Part shown: piece by piece, positions 25,909 through 34,318 of the stretch
Layout of the letters: the number at the start of each line of letters is the position of its first letter
Position numbering within the stretch: the stretch's first letter is position 1
Assembly: GCF_029023725.1 (NCBI RefSeq)
Contig: NZ_CP119075.1
Coordinates: 3,901,501 to 3,965,500, forward strand
Reading direction: 5' to 3'
DNA from: Synoicihabitans lomoniglobus
Lineage (GTDB): Bacteria; Verrucomicrobiota; Verrucomicrobiia; Opitutales; Opitutaceae
DNA length: 64,000 bases
Made by a program: the position numbers and the translations under genes
The notes under the pieces: generated by a model
The model's database searches: none
Told to the model about the DNA's origin: nothing
Seen by the model: the letters and a program-made list of their open reading frames with translations, nothing else

Positions 25909-26910
25909 GTGTCTTCCTCATCACCGCAAGTGCTCATCATCGGATGTGGATCGATCGGCACCCGCCACGCGCGCACGTTTCTCGCGACCGGCCGGTTCGA
26001 CGTGTTCGTGTGCGACACCGATCCGGAGCGGGCGGCCGCCGTGGCCAGTTCGTTGGGTGTTGCCGCCGTGCCGGACTGGCAAGCCGCCCTGACCGAATCA
26101 TCAGCGATCACTCACGTGCTCATCGCCACCCCGGCTCCTCTACACGTCGCCATGGCCCGGACTTGTCTGGCGGCGGGCAAACACGTGCTGATCGAAAAAC
26201 CGCTGGCTCTGACCATGGCCGGAATCGACGACCTCATTCGCGTTCGCGATGCCGCCGATCGTTTCGCCGGAGTCGCCTACGTGCAGCATTTCGCGCCCGC
26301 GCTGCAGGCCGCCCGAACCTTTCTCGCAGCGCGGACCTTCGGTCCCATCCGCCACGTGACCGTCAACGCTGGTCAGCATTTTCCCACCTTTCGCCCGGCG
26401 TATCGTGAGATCTACTACAATGACCACGCGCAGGGCGGCGGTGCGATCCAGGACGCCCTCACCCACGTGGCCAACGCCGTCGAATGGATCGTCGGTCCCA
26501 CCACCCGCCTATTCTGCGACGCCAGCCACCAGGTGCTGGAGGGCGTGACGGTCGAGGACACGGTCAACCTCGTCGCCCAAAACGGACCGACCCGCGTCAG
26601 CTACGCGCTCAATCAGTTTCAGGCCCCCAACGAACTGCGATGCGATTTTCACGCCGCGGGTGGTTCCGTTCGCATCGAATTGCACCGCCAGCACTGGGGC
26701 GTGCTGCCCTTGGGCGCCACCGCATGGCAGTGGCATGCGGCGCCGCTGGAGGATCGCGACCAGCAATTCACGGCCCAGGCCCACGCCTTCCTCGATGCCA
26801 CCGAGGGACGCGATCACCCGATCTGCACCCTGGAGGAGGGCGCGCAAAGCATTCGCTTCAATCTCGCCGCCCTGCAATCGGCCCGGGAGCTGCGCCTCGT
26901 CGAACCATGA
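25909..26910 (+). CDS. Gfo/Idh/MocA-family oxidoreductase (paralogue pair A, copy 1)
   Basis: A 333-residue NAD(P)-dependent dehydrogenase. The Rossmann motif is 'VLIIGCGSIGTRHA', the catalytic Lys lies in 'HVLIEKPLAL', and the C-terminal sheet domain contains 'GGGAIQDALTHVANAVEWI'. GTG 25909 places the nucleotide fold at the N-terminus; an earlier GTG at 25843 is possible. It is closely similar to the protein at 50686-51693: both share 'VAYVQH', 'VTVEDTVNL' and 'LNQFQAPNE'. Its stop overlaps the aldo/keto reductase start (ATGA). These enzymes oxidise or reduce sugars, inositols or amino sugars; substrate not assignable. Confidence 0.9.
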   Translation: MSSSSPQVLIIGCGSIGTRHARTFLATGRFDVFVCDTDPERAAAVASSLGVAAVPDWQAALTESSAITHVLIATPAPLHVAMARTCLAAGKHVLIEKPLALTMAGIDDLIRVRDAADRFAGVAYVQHFAPALQAARTFLAARTFGPIRHVTVNAGQHFPTFRPAYREIYYNDHAQGGGAIQDALTHVANAVEWIVGPTTRLFCDASHQVLEGVTVEDTVNLVAQNGPTRVSYALNQFQAPNELRCDFHAAGGSVRIELHRQHWGVLPLGATAWQWHAAPLEDRDQQFTAQAHAFLDATEGRDHPICTLEEGAQSIRFNLAALQSARELRLVEP

Positions 26911-27785
26911 CGCTGAACCTCGGTCCCATTTGCCTCGGCACCTCGACGTTCGGTCGCGAAATCGACGCCCGCGCCGCGTGCGGCCTGATGGACCACGCCT
27001 CCGCCTGCGGTATCACTTTGTTTGATACCGCGGCCACCTACTCGGAGGGGGCCGCGGAGGAGATCGTGGGCCGCTGGCTCCGCCATCACCGCAACGATGC
27101 GCGCCGGCCGATGATCGCCACCAAAATCTACCCGCCCTACACTCCCGCAGCGATGTCCGCCGCGGTGGCCGCCAGCGCCCATCGACTTGGTGTCGAGACC
27201 ATCGATTTGCTCTACCTGCACAAGTGGGATCCCACGATCGACCACCCCGATGCCCTCACCGCCCTTGACCAGCTGATCCGGAGCAACCGGGTGCGGCACC
27301 TCGGTCTGAGCAACTTTTCGGCCGACCAACTCGTCACCACCCTGCGGCGACAGGCCGCCCAGGGACTCACTCCCGCCGCCGCCCTGCAAAACAATCACAA
27401 TCTGGCCGTGCGGGAGATGACGGCGGAACATCACGAATTGTGCCGCAATCACCAGATCACCCCGGTAACCTACAGTCCGCTCGGTGCCGGCTACCTCACC
27501 GGCAAGCACCGCACCGGAGTCGCGGCGGGATCACGCTTCGACATCTCGCCCGGACATCGCGAGGTGTATTTCACCCCCGCGGCCGCCCGGCGCCTGGCGG
27601 GATTGGAGGCCATTGCCGCCCGCTCGGGTTACACCATGACTCACCTCGCGTTGGCGTGGGCCTTGCATCAACCCGGCAACACGTCGGTGCTGATCGGCGG
27701 GCGTCACGCGGACCACATCGATCAGGCGTTTCGCGCCCTGGCGTTCCATGATGCCGACCTCTTTGCAGAGCTGGACGCCCTCTGA
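26907..27785 (+). CDS. Aldo/keto reductase
   Basis: A 292-residue (beta/alpha)8 NAD(P)H oxidoreductase. The catalytic tetrad is complete: Asp40 and Tyr45 in 'LFDTAATYSEG', Lys73 in 'IATKIYPP' and His105 in 'LLYLHKWD'. Late motif 'GLSNFSADQL' and 'VLIGGRHADHI' fit the family. Translationally coupled to the preceding Gfo protein and 12 bases ahead of the next one, so three dehydrogenases are made together. Confidence 0.92.
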   Translation: MTLNLGPICLGTSTFGREIDARAACGLMDHASACGITLFDTAATYSEGAAEEIVGRWLRHHRNDARRPMIATKIYPPYTPAAMSAAVAASAHRLGVETIDLLYLHKWDPTIDHPDALTALDQLIRSNRVRHLGLSNFSADQLVTTLRRQAAQGLTPAAALQNNHNLAVREMTAEHHELCRNHQITPVTYSPLGAGYLTGKHRTGVAAGSRFDISPGHREVYFTPAAARRLAGLEAIAARSGYTMTHLALAWALHQPGNTSVLIGGRHADHIDQAFRALAFHDADLFAELDAL

Positions 27786-27797
27786 TTTGCACTTCCC

Positions 27798-28892
27798 GTG
27801 AAAGTCGCGCTACTCGGCCTGCACCACCCCCATTCCGTCATTCTGTGGCGGACGCTCGACGCTTTGCCGGAGGTAACCCGCATCGCCCTGTGGAATGACA
27901 ACCCCGCAGCCGACGACGCTATGTTGCCCGACGGCCCTTCCCGCGCCAAAACGTCGCCTCCCACCTGCGACCTGAGCACGGTCTTGGCCGACCCCGCGCT
28001 ATCGTTTGTGGTTCTGTGCGTGCGACACGACATCGTGGCGGATATCGCCCAACAAGTGGTGGCCGCCGGCAAACACCTCCTCGTGGAAAAGCCCGCCGGA
28101 CTGACCTCACATGAAATCCGCGCGCTCCAGGACGGAGCCGATTGCGCGCGGGTAACAGCCTCGGTGCTTTATGTTCGCCGCCATCATCCCTGCGTCGTCG
28201 CCGCTCGCAAATTGGTGCAAGCTGGAACGCTGGGCGTGCCCCTCTCCGTCGAGTCCCGTTTTCTCACCACCCAGGTGCAGTTTCGCGATCCCTCCTCGTG
28301 GTTGTTTCAACGTGCCCGGTCGGGCGGCGGGGTGTTGCTCTGGCTCGGATGTCACTGCCTCGACCTGATGCAATATGTGGCAGGGGACGACATCACGGCA
28401 GTGGGTGCGATGATGGCCACGCGTTCGGGAGAGCCCATCGATGTTGAAGACATCGCCGCGTTGACCCTGCGATTCCGTTCCGGCGCGGTGGGCACCTTTC
28501 ATGCGGGCTACACCCTCGCGTTCAGCGGCGCGGGTTATGTCAATCTCACGGGCTATGACGCATACTTCGGTTACAACGCCCGGCAGGGTCGACTGATCTG
28601 GCCCGATCTCGAATCCCGCCTGATCGTTGAAAAGTTGCGCCCGTCCGGCGAGTCACCGCGCCAGGAGGAGCGGTTTGATCAGCCGTCGTCGAATCTTTAC
28701 GGAGGACAGGCCGGCGTTCAGTTCTTCCGCCAGTTCATCGCCGCCATCGCCGGTGAGGTGCCTCCCCCGGCGCCGCTCAGCGCGGCCCTGCGCACGGCCT
28801 TGATCGTGGAGGCCGCCGAAACGGCCTCGCGCGAAGGTCGGGTGGTGGCGGTCGCCGCGGAGCCGATCACTCCGCAGCCATCATCGGACTGA
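27798..28892 (+). CDS. Gfo/Idh/MocA-family oxidoreductase (paralogue pair B, copy 1)
   Basis: A 364-residue dehydrogenase with an unusual N-terminal motif 'ALLGLHHPHS' in place of the classic GxGxxG, and 'HLLVEKPAGLT' with the catalytic Lys. Its paralogue at 47328-48419 matches along the full length, sharing 'RRHHPC', 'ESRF-TTQV-FRDP-SWLF' and 'QYVAG'. Third gene of the Gfo-AKR-Gfo operon. The last 26 bases overlap, tail to tail, the end of the minus-strand Gfo gene. Confidence 0.9.
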   Translation: MKVALLGLHHPHSVILWRTLDALPEVTRIALWNDNPAADDAMLPDGPSRAKTSPPTCDLSTVLADPALSFVVLCVRHDIVADIAQQVVAAGKHLLVEKPAGLTSHEIRALQDGADCARVTASVLYVRRHHPCVVAARKLVQAGTLGVPLSVESRFLTTQVQFRDPSSWLFQRARSGGGVLLWLGCHCLDLMQYVAGDDITAVGAMMATRSGEPIDVEDIAALTLRFRSGAVGTFHAGYTLAFSGAGYVNLTGYDAYFGYNARQGRLIWPDLESRLIVEKLRPSGESPRQEERFDQPSSNLYGGQAGVQFFRQFIAAIAGEVPPPAPLSAALRTALIVEAAETASREGRVVAVAAEPITPQPSSD

Positions 28893-29922
28893 CCCATCGG
28901 CGTTGGTCCGAAGATTCGAGCATCGCCACACACGCCGCGACACCGGCGCGTCCATCAGCCCACCGCCCCACTTCCGACGGAATGCCGCGCACGGCATCGA
29001 TGAACGCACTGATCTGATCCCGGTAGGCCTGCATGCGCACATCGCCAAACGCGGTGTCCGCGCCTTCATGGTTGATGCGGGCCTGCGTGGCAATCGTGCG
29101 CCATCCCGCAGCGTCCGAGGCCAGCAGTTGGTGGGTCGGATCGAGATCGAGCAGCCCGCTTTCCCCCATGAGCCGAAACCGAAAATCCTCGCCCGGAAAC
29201 GAGGGAGCCGGAAGCGCGCGGCTGGAAAACAACGACCCCATCGTTCCGCCCGACATTTCAAACATGGTCAATGTCGTGTCCTCAACCGGGACGTCCGGCA
29301 ACAACGTGCGGCAGAAGGCTGACACCGTGGCCACCTCGGTGCCCGTGAACCATCGCAACAGATCGATGGCGTGGGGCACACTGTTGAACAGATGGCCCAC
29401 GCTTTTGGGATCATTCCACCAGGCCCAATCTCCGCCAAAGCCTCCGGTTTGAATCTTGGAGGCAAACATCGGCATGGAAACCTGGGCCACGGTGAGTTTC
29501 CCCATGCGCCCATTCCGGATCCAATCACAGGCCATGCGGTTATTGTAACGAAACCGTTGATGATAGCCGACCGCCAACACCCGGTCGTGGGCCGTCGCCG
29601 CTTCCGCCAACCGATCACAATCGACCAGCGTGGTAGCCAGGGGTTTCTCTATCAACACGTGCTTGCCCGCCTGCATCGCCGCCACCCCGGCGTCGGCATG
29701 CAAATGATGAGGCGTCGAAATGATCACCGCATCCACATCGGGTCGCCGCAGCAGCGCCGCCGCATCGGCTTCCCACGCCACGTCATAGCGTTTCGCCAAA
29801 CCCTCCGCTCGGGATCCCTGCGCCACCGCCACCAGTTCGGCATCGTCGGCCCGCCGCACCGCTTCGGCATGCGTGCGGCCCATGAATCCTGATCCCAACA
29901 GGCCAAATCGTATTGGTTTCAT
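28867..29922 (-). CDS. Gfo/Idh/MocA-family oxidoreductase (copy C)
   Basis: A 351-residue member of the family, less similar to the other four in the window. Rossmann motif 'GLLGSGFMGRTHA', catalytic Lys in 'HVLIEKPLAT', and 'GHLFNSVPHAIDLLRWF' with the His expected in the active site. ATG 29922 follows the stop of the Ldh2-type gene by 4 bases, so the two form a minus-strand operon facing the Gfo-AKR-Gfo operon. Sugar dehydrogenase by family; substrate unknown. Confidence 0.9.
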   Translation of the reverse strand: MKPIRFGLLGSGFMGRTHAEAVRRADDAELVAVAQGSRAEGLAKRYDVAWEADAAALLRRPDVDAVIISTPHHLHADAGVAAMQAGKHVLIEKPLATTLVDCDRLAEAATAHDRVLAVGYHQRFRYNNRMACDWIRNGRMGKLTVAQVSMPMFASKIQTGGFGGDWAWWNDPKSVGHLFNSVPHAIDLLRWFTGTEVATVSAFCRTLLPDVPVEDTTLTMFEMSGGTMGSLFSSRALPAPSFPGEDFRFRLMGESGLLDLDPTHQLLASDAAGWRTIATQARINHEGADTAFGDVRMQAYRDQISAFIDAVRGIPSEVGRWADGRAGVAACVAMLESSDQRRWVSPMMAAE

Positions 29923-29926
29923 AATA

Positions 29927-31009
29927 TCAACGCGGTGGGGTCTCGACCCCCAGTTCATTCGCCACGGCCTGAAACCGCCGCCACAGTTCCGCCGGCACGG
30001 GAATGCCCGCCGTCACCCGCTCTGCGCGACACCTCCATTCCGGTTCCCCGGCCAGCAGCACTTCCTCATGCGGCGGCCGGGGGGCCGCCGCCTTCACCAT
30101 CGCGCCCAGACGATCAACGCGCGACTCAAACTCCCCTTCCCCCAGGAATCGCCGGGGGTCGACCGCGATGAAAGTATGACTGATGCCCAGAGGGTCCCCG
30201 CCAGTGCGATACACGGGTAACTCCGTCGCCATCGAGCCCCCACTCAGACCGGCGGTAAGCAATTCCACCATAATGGCCAGACCCGTGCCTTTGTATCCAC
30301 CGATTGGGGTCGGCGATCCTCGCTGGGCCGCATGGGGGTCCGTGGTGGGCCGACCCTGTTCATCCCAAAATCCCCACGACGCCGGGATCGATGATTCGCC
30401 GCGGTGCAGCGCATCAGAGACCTTGCCCAGCGCCACAGTGGTGGTCGCCATATCGAGCAACCAGCGCGCCCCGGTCACCTCACCTGGCATGGCGACGCAA
30501 AGCGGATTCGTGCCCAAAGTCGGCGTGAGCCCCTGCCACGGCGCGACCGCCGGACACGCGTTGCTCATCACGATGCCAATGTATCCGGCCCGGGCCAGTT
30601 TCTCCGCCCACCACGCTCCGGTGCCGAAATGGTTGGACCGACGTGCCACCACCATCGCCAGGCCGTGTTCCGTCACCTTCTGCCGCACCAACTCGACACA
30701 GCGGTCGGCCACCACCTGACCCAGTCCATTACCGCCATCATAACGCAGACAGACCCCGTCACTCCGTTCCACGCCACCGGACGCCCGCGGGTTGATCCCG
30801 CCCGCTCGGAGCTGTTGGAGGTAAACCAGCAACATCTGCATCCCGTGGGAATCCACCCCCCGTAAATTCGCTTCCACCAGCGAGGTGACGACAATCGCGG
30901 CGTGGCGGGACGGCACGCCGACTTTCACCAGCAGTTTTTGCCCGAAATCACCCCACCAGGCCGGCGAGACGCGGCCGATGGGGTTACGGGCAGAGAATAA
31001 AGTATTCAT
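29927..31009 (-). CDS. Ldh2-family (malate/L-lactate-type) dehydrogenase
   Basis: A 360-residue NAD(P)-dependent oxidoreductase of the family containing YlbC, AllD and DpkA, unrelated in fold to classical lactate dehydrogenase. Family signs are 'ANLRGVDSHGMQML' (Arg50, His55), 'VVARRSNHFGTGAWW' (catalytic His127), 'LGTNPLCVAMPG' and 'GYKGTGLAIMVELL'. It could reduce or form a 2-oxo acid such as the product of the HpcH-type aldolase encoded divergently 191 bp away. First gene of the minus-strand pair with Gfo copy C. Confidence 0.9.
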   Translation of the reverse strand: MNTLFSARNPIGRVSPAWWGDFGQKLLVKVGVPSRHAAIVVTSLVEANLRGVDSHGMQMLLVYLQQLRAGGINPRASGGVERSDGVCLRYDGGNGLGQVVADRCVELVRQKVTEHGLAMVVARRSNHFGTGAWWAEKLARAGYIGIVMSNACPAVAPWQGLTPTLGTNPLCVAMPGEVTGARWLLDMATTTVALGKVSDALHRGESSIPASWGFWDEQGRPTTDPHAAQRGSPTPIGGYKGTGLAIMVELLTAGLSGGSMATELPVYRTGGDPLGISHTFIAVDPRRFLGEGEFESRVDRLGAMVKAAAPRPPHEEVLLAGEPEWRCRAERVTAGIPVPAELWRRFQAVANELGVETPPR

Positions 31010-31081
31010 GCGGCAGGACCACGGCAGCGATCCCTCCTCACAGTTCCCCCCGGTTCACCCGTCCGCTCAAGCCGCCCTCAC

Positions 31082-31090
31082 TGGTCAAAT
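31082..31090 (+). promoter_or_regulatory. TGGTCAAAT motif in the Ldh2/aldolase divergent promoter
   Basis: Exact 9-base match, inverted, to 50566-50574 before another dehydrogenase gene; close variants occur before three further genes of the region (39991, 44048, 45114). Candidate regulator half-site. Confidence 0.4.
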
Positions 31091-31200
31091 TTAGTTACCG
31101 GATTCCCCTGCTCGTTCCACCGGGGCATTCGCCCAACATGTCAGCCGTCGAGTCAACATTACGGCTCGGTTTTCTTTCCCCACTTCAGCCCTTCGCCGCC

Positions 31201-31980
31201 ATGCGCCAATCCCTCGTTCGTTCCCGACTTACTCGTCAGCAGCCCGCGCGAATCGTGTGCATGTATTACCCCACCGCCATGCTGCCCGCCCACGCGGCCC
31301 GCTGTGGCTTCGACGCCGTCTGGCTCGACACCGAGCACAACACCTGGGACCGCCGGGAGCTGCAGCGCATAATCGCCCTGCACCATCTGGCCAACATCGA
31401 TTGCATTATCCGCACCGGATCACGCCACCCGACCGAACTCTACCACTTGCTCGAAGACGGTGCCACCGGTCTGATGATCCCATTGGTCAAAACCCCTGAG
31501 GAAGCGCGCGCCCTAGTCGATGCGGTCAAATTCCCTCCGCTCGGCCAACGCGGCCTCGATGGCGCGAGTCTCGACAACAACTTCTATCTCGACGGAACCG
31601 AATCGTATCCGGAATCCGCCAACACCGAAACCTTGCTCATCGTCCAAATCGAGTCGCCCGAAGCGCTCGGCAACCTGGACGCCATCGCGAGCACGCCCGG
31701 GGTCGACGGACTGTTCATCGGTCCCGGCGATTTGGCCCTGCGACTGGGTTGCCCCATCGATTGGAATGATCCCGCCATGATCGCAGCCGAAGATGCCGTC
31801 GCCGCCGCCGCCGCCAAACATGGTATCGCCTGGGGTCGGCCCGCCGGCACTCCAGAGCAGATCACACGCGTGGCCGCCAAGGGTGGACGACTCATCGCCC
31901 ACGGCAGTGATTTCGGATCCGTCATTACGGGCCTGCAACAATGCGCCGCTCATCTCTCCACCGCCCTGTCCGCGTCATGA
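31201..31980 (+). CDS. HpcH/HpaI-family aldolase (pair copy 1)
   Basis: A 259-residue class II pyruvate aldolase. Metal ligands Glu151 ('VQIESPEA') and Asp177 ('IGPGDLAL'), the pyruvate-binding Arg71 ('IRTGSR') and the catalytic His46 ('DTEHNTWD') are visible. ATG 31201 chosen because homology starts there; a longer frame starts at 31138. Members cleave 2-keto-3-deoxy sugar acids or 4-hydroxy-2-oxo acids to pyruvate and an aldehyde. Paralogue at 54021-54842. Its stop overlaps the SGNH gene (ATGA). Confidence 0.9.
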   Translation: MRQSLVRSRLTRQQPARIVCMYYPTAMLPAHAARCGFDAVWLDTEHNTWDRRELQRIIALHHLANIDCIIRTGSRHPTELYHLLEDGATGLMIPLVKTPEEARALVDAVKFPPLGQRGLDGASLDNNFYLDGTESYPESANTETLLIVQIESPEALGNLDAIASTPGVDGLFIGPGDLALRLGCPIDWNDPAMIAAEDAVAAAAAKHGIAWGRPAGTPEQITRVAAKGGRLIAHGSDFGSVITGLQQCAAHLSTALSAS

Positions 31981-32717
31981 TCCGCTTGGCCCGGCGCGGC
32001 AGTGTCGTGTTCATCGCGTGGCTAAGCCTGACCGCTTCATTCATGTCCGCCGCCGACACCTCCCCCGACCTCGCCCTCATTCGTGCCCGTCTGACGGATA
32101 CACAGCGTCCGCTCACCTGGGTGATGACCGGCGACTCCATCACGCAGGGCGCCAAGTGGCTCGGGTCGACGCGTTCCTACCCGGAACAGTTCGAAGAGGT
32201 GGTGCGCTGGCACCTCCAACGGCGTCGGGATTTTTTCATCAACACCGCGATTTCAGGCGAGCGGACCGACGGACTGCTGGCCGATTTCTCCTGGCGAGTC
32301 AGCCGATTCCAGCCCGATGTCGTTTCGCTGATGATCGGGATGAACGACGCTGTCGCCGGCCCGGACGGCCGGGCGGCCTACGAAGCCAACCTGCGCACTT
32401 TGATCGCATCCATCCGTGCCCTCGGTGCCATACCCGTGCTGCATCGCACCAACCCCATCGATACCGCTGCCGAGGGGGCGCGCTCCCGGGCCGATTTACC
32501 CGCTTACAACGCCATCATCGCCACCGTCGCGACCGACACCGGCACCGTGTTGATCGACCATTGGAACACTTGGCAGGCGCATCACCCGACCCTCGATGCC
32601 CGCCGCCAGTGGCTGGCCGACCCCATCCACCCCAACACCGTCGGCCACACCGCGTTCACTGCTGCGCTGTTGGAGGTATTGGGAATTGATGCGCCAACCC
32701 CTTCGGACCCGAACTAA
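31977..32717 (+). CDS. Secreted SGNH/GDSL hydrolase
   Basis: A 246-residue exported esterase. The signal peptide runs to about residue 25 ('FMSAADT'). Block I 'MTGDSITQG' carries the nucleophile Ser54; block II Gly in 'AISGERTD', block III Asn in 'IGMNDAV', and block V 'DPIHPNTVGH' supplies Asp and His. Such enzymes remove acetyl or other ester groups from glycans. It is translationally coupled to the aldolase gene and ends 4 bases inside the convergent sulfatase gene, which supports a role on a decorated, possibly acylated and sulfated glycan. Confidence 0.88.
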   Translation: MIRLARRGSVVFIAWLSLTASFMSAADTSPDLALIRARLTDTQRPLTWVMTGDSITQGAKWLGSTRSYPEQFEEVVRWHLQRRRDFFINTAISGERTDGLLADFSWRVSRFQPDVVSLMIGMNDAVAGPDGRAAYEANLRTLIASIRALGAIPVLHRTNPIDTAAEGARSRADLPAYNAIIATVATDTGTVLIDHWNTWQAHHPTLDARRQWLADPIHPNTVGHTAFTAALLEVLGIDAPTPSDPN

Positions 32718-34294
32718 GGACGGGGGGCGTCGACTTGCTCCGCCCACGCCTGCCACACGGCCGCCAGACGTTGCAGCTGCGCGGGCTCGCTCGCCGCCAA
32801 ATCCCGGGTTTCGGATCGATCCGTCTCCAAATCATAGAGTTCCCAGCGCGCCGCACTCACGCTCCAGACCAATTTCCACCGTCCGTCACGCACCGCCCGG
32901 TTCCCGAACAACTCCCAGCACAACGGTTCGGACCGCACATCCGACTGTTCCCCCCGCCAGACCGGCAGCAGATTGCGGCCCTCCAGCGAGAGGGCTTCAT
33001 TCTCCTCCCGAAGCTCTGCTCCGGCCAACGCCAGCAACGTCGGCATCAAGTCGACCACGTGGCCGATCTCTCGTCGAATTTCCCCGGCCGCCAATGCTCC
33101 CGGCCAGCGCACGATCATCGGCGTGCATATGCCCCCCTCGTAGTTCCACACCTTATGGCGGCGAAACGGGGCGTTCTGCGCCCAACCCCAGCCCGGCCCG
33201 ACAAACTCATAGCTGTCGACCGCTCCCAGTGTGGAAGCGGACGCGTTGTAGGCCATATACTGATCCATCCGACTGGCTTCCGGCATACTCGCACAGCCGC
33301 CGTTGTCGGAGAAAAACATCACGATGGTATTCTCCCGCTGCCCGGTGGCATTGAGCGCCGCCATCACCTCTCCGATGCCCCGATCCATCCGCACCACCAT
33401 CGCGGCGTAGATTTCCATACGGCGCTCTTCCCATGCGCGGGCCTCGGGCGCAAGGACCTCCCAAGGCGTGACGTCGTAGTCGTAGCGAAAATCACTCGTC
33501 GAGGGATCCTTCGGCGAAAGCGACGCGGTATCCGCATCAATAATACCGATTTCAAGCAACCGCGCGTAGCGGCGCTCTCGCAACACATCGTAGCCTTCCG
33601 CGTAGCGCCCTTTTTGGCGGGCGATTTCGTCGGCCGGCGCCTGCAGGGGAAAATGCGGCGCGGTGTAACACAGGTTGACAAAAAACGGGCGACCCGCCGC
33701 CGCCGCCGACTCGATGCGGTCCACCGCCTCGGTCGAAAACGCATCGGTAGTGTAGTAGTCCGGAGGAAACGAAGTCACCGGCTCACCATTCCGCACAAAG
33801 GGCCGGTGATGCCCGGGATTGCCGGCATAAAACTCCGGGTCGGGTTCGTTGGGATCGAAGAAATTGCACGCCCCGCTCAACACGCCGTAGGTCGAGGCAA
33901 ATCCCCGGTCGATTGGGCGACGGGGCGCGGCGTCGCCCAGATGCCATTTGCCGATCAGGCTGGTCGCATAACCGGCCTCCTGCAGCGCCTCGGCCAACGT
34001 GATAGACTCCTCATCCAATAGCGGCCCCTGTCCCTGCCGGGGATACCGTCCGGTGTAGAGTGAAGCCCGGGTGACAACACAGACCGCGTTGTTGTAGAAT
34101 TGGGTAAACCGAGCGCCTTCCGCCGCCAGTCGATCCAGATTCGGGGTATCGATCTCACCTCCGTAGGCTCCGAGGTCGGAGAAGCCGAGGTCATCGGCCA
34201 CGATCATAACAATGTTGGGCTTATCCGCCATCGCGGCCAAGCCGCCGAACACTCCCAGGAACCAGACAAAAGCGGAGGAGCGAACAACATTCAT
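32714..34294 (-). CDS. Secreted S1-type sulfatase with atypical maturation motif
   Basis: A 526-residue exported sulfatase: signal peptide to about residue 23, metal-binding Asp34-Asp35 in 'IVADDLGFSD', 'LIGKWHLG' and 'FFSDNGGC'. The residue to be converted to formylglycine is Cys72, but the motif reads C-V-V-T-R, with Val where Pro or Ala is normal (C-x-[PA]-x-R). The following 'ASLYTGRYP' is standard. Last gene of the minus-strand operon with two propeller proteins. It would remove sulfate esters from a glycan or sugar, provided maturation works on this motif. Confidence 0.9.
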   Translation of the reverse strand: MNVVRSSAFVWFLGVFGGLAAMADKPNIVMIVADDLGFSDLGAYGGEIDTPNLDRLAAEGARFTQFYNNAVCVVTRASLYTGRYPRQGQGPLLDEESITLAEALQEAGYATSLIGKWHLGDAAPRRPIDRGFASTYGVLSGACNFFDPNEPDPEFYAGNPGHHRPFVRNGEPVTSFPPDYYTTDAFSTEAVDRIESAAAAGRPFFVNLCYTAPHFPLQAPADEIARQKGRYAEGYDVLRERRYARLLEIGIIDADTASLSPKDPSTSDFRYDYDVTPWEVLAPEARAWEERRMEIYAAMVVRMDRGIGEVMAALNATGQRENTIVMFFSDNGGCASMPEASRMDQYMAYNASASTLGAVDSYEFVGPGWGWAQNAPFRRHKVWNYEGGICTPMIVRWPGALAAGEIRREIGHVVDLMPTLLALAGAELREENEALSLEGRNLLPVWRGEQSDVRSEPLCWELFGNRAVRDGRWKLVWSVSAARWELYDLETDRSETRDLAASEPAQLQRLAAVWQAWAEQVDAPRP

Positions 34295-34318
34295 GGCGAA
34301 AAGCGGAGAGTTACAAAA

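Noticed and set aside
34021-34120. Frameshift or sequencing error as the cause of the odd sulfatase motif
   Set aside because: The frame is continuous on both sides (NNAVC before, ASLYTGRYP after), so the Val residues look genuine.
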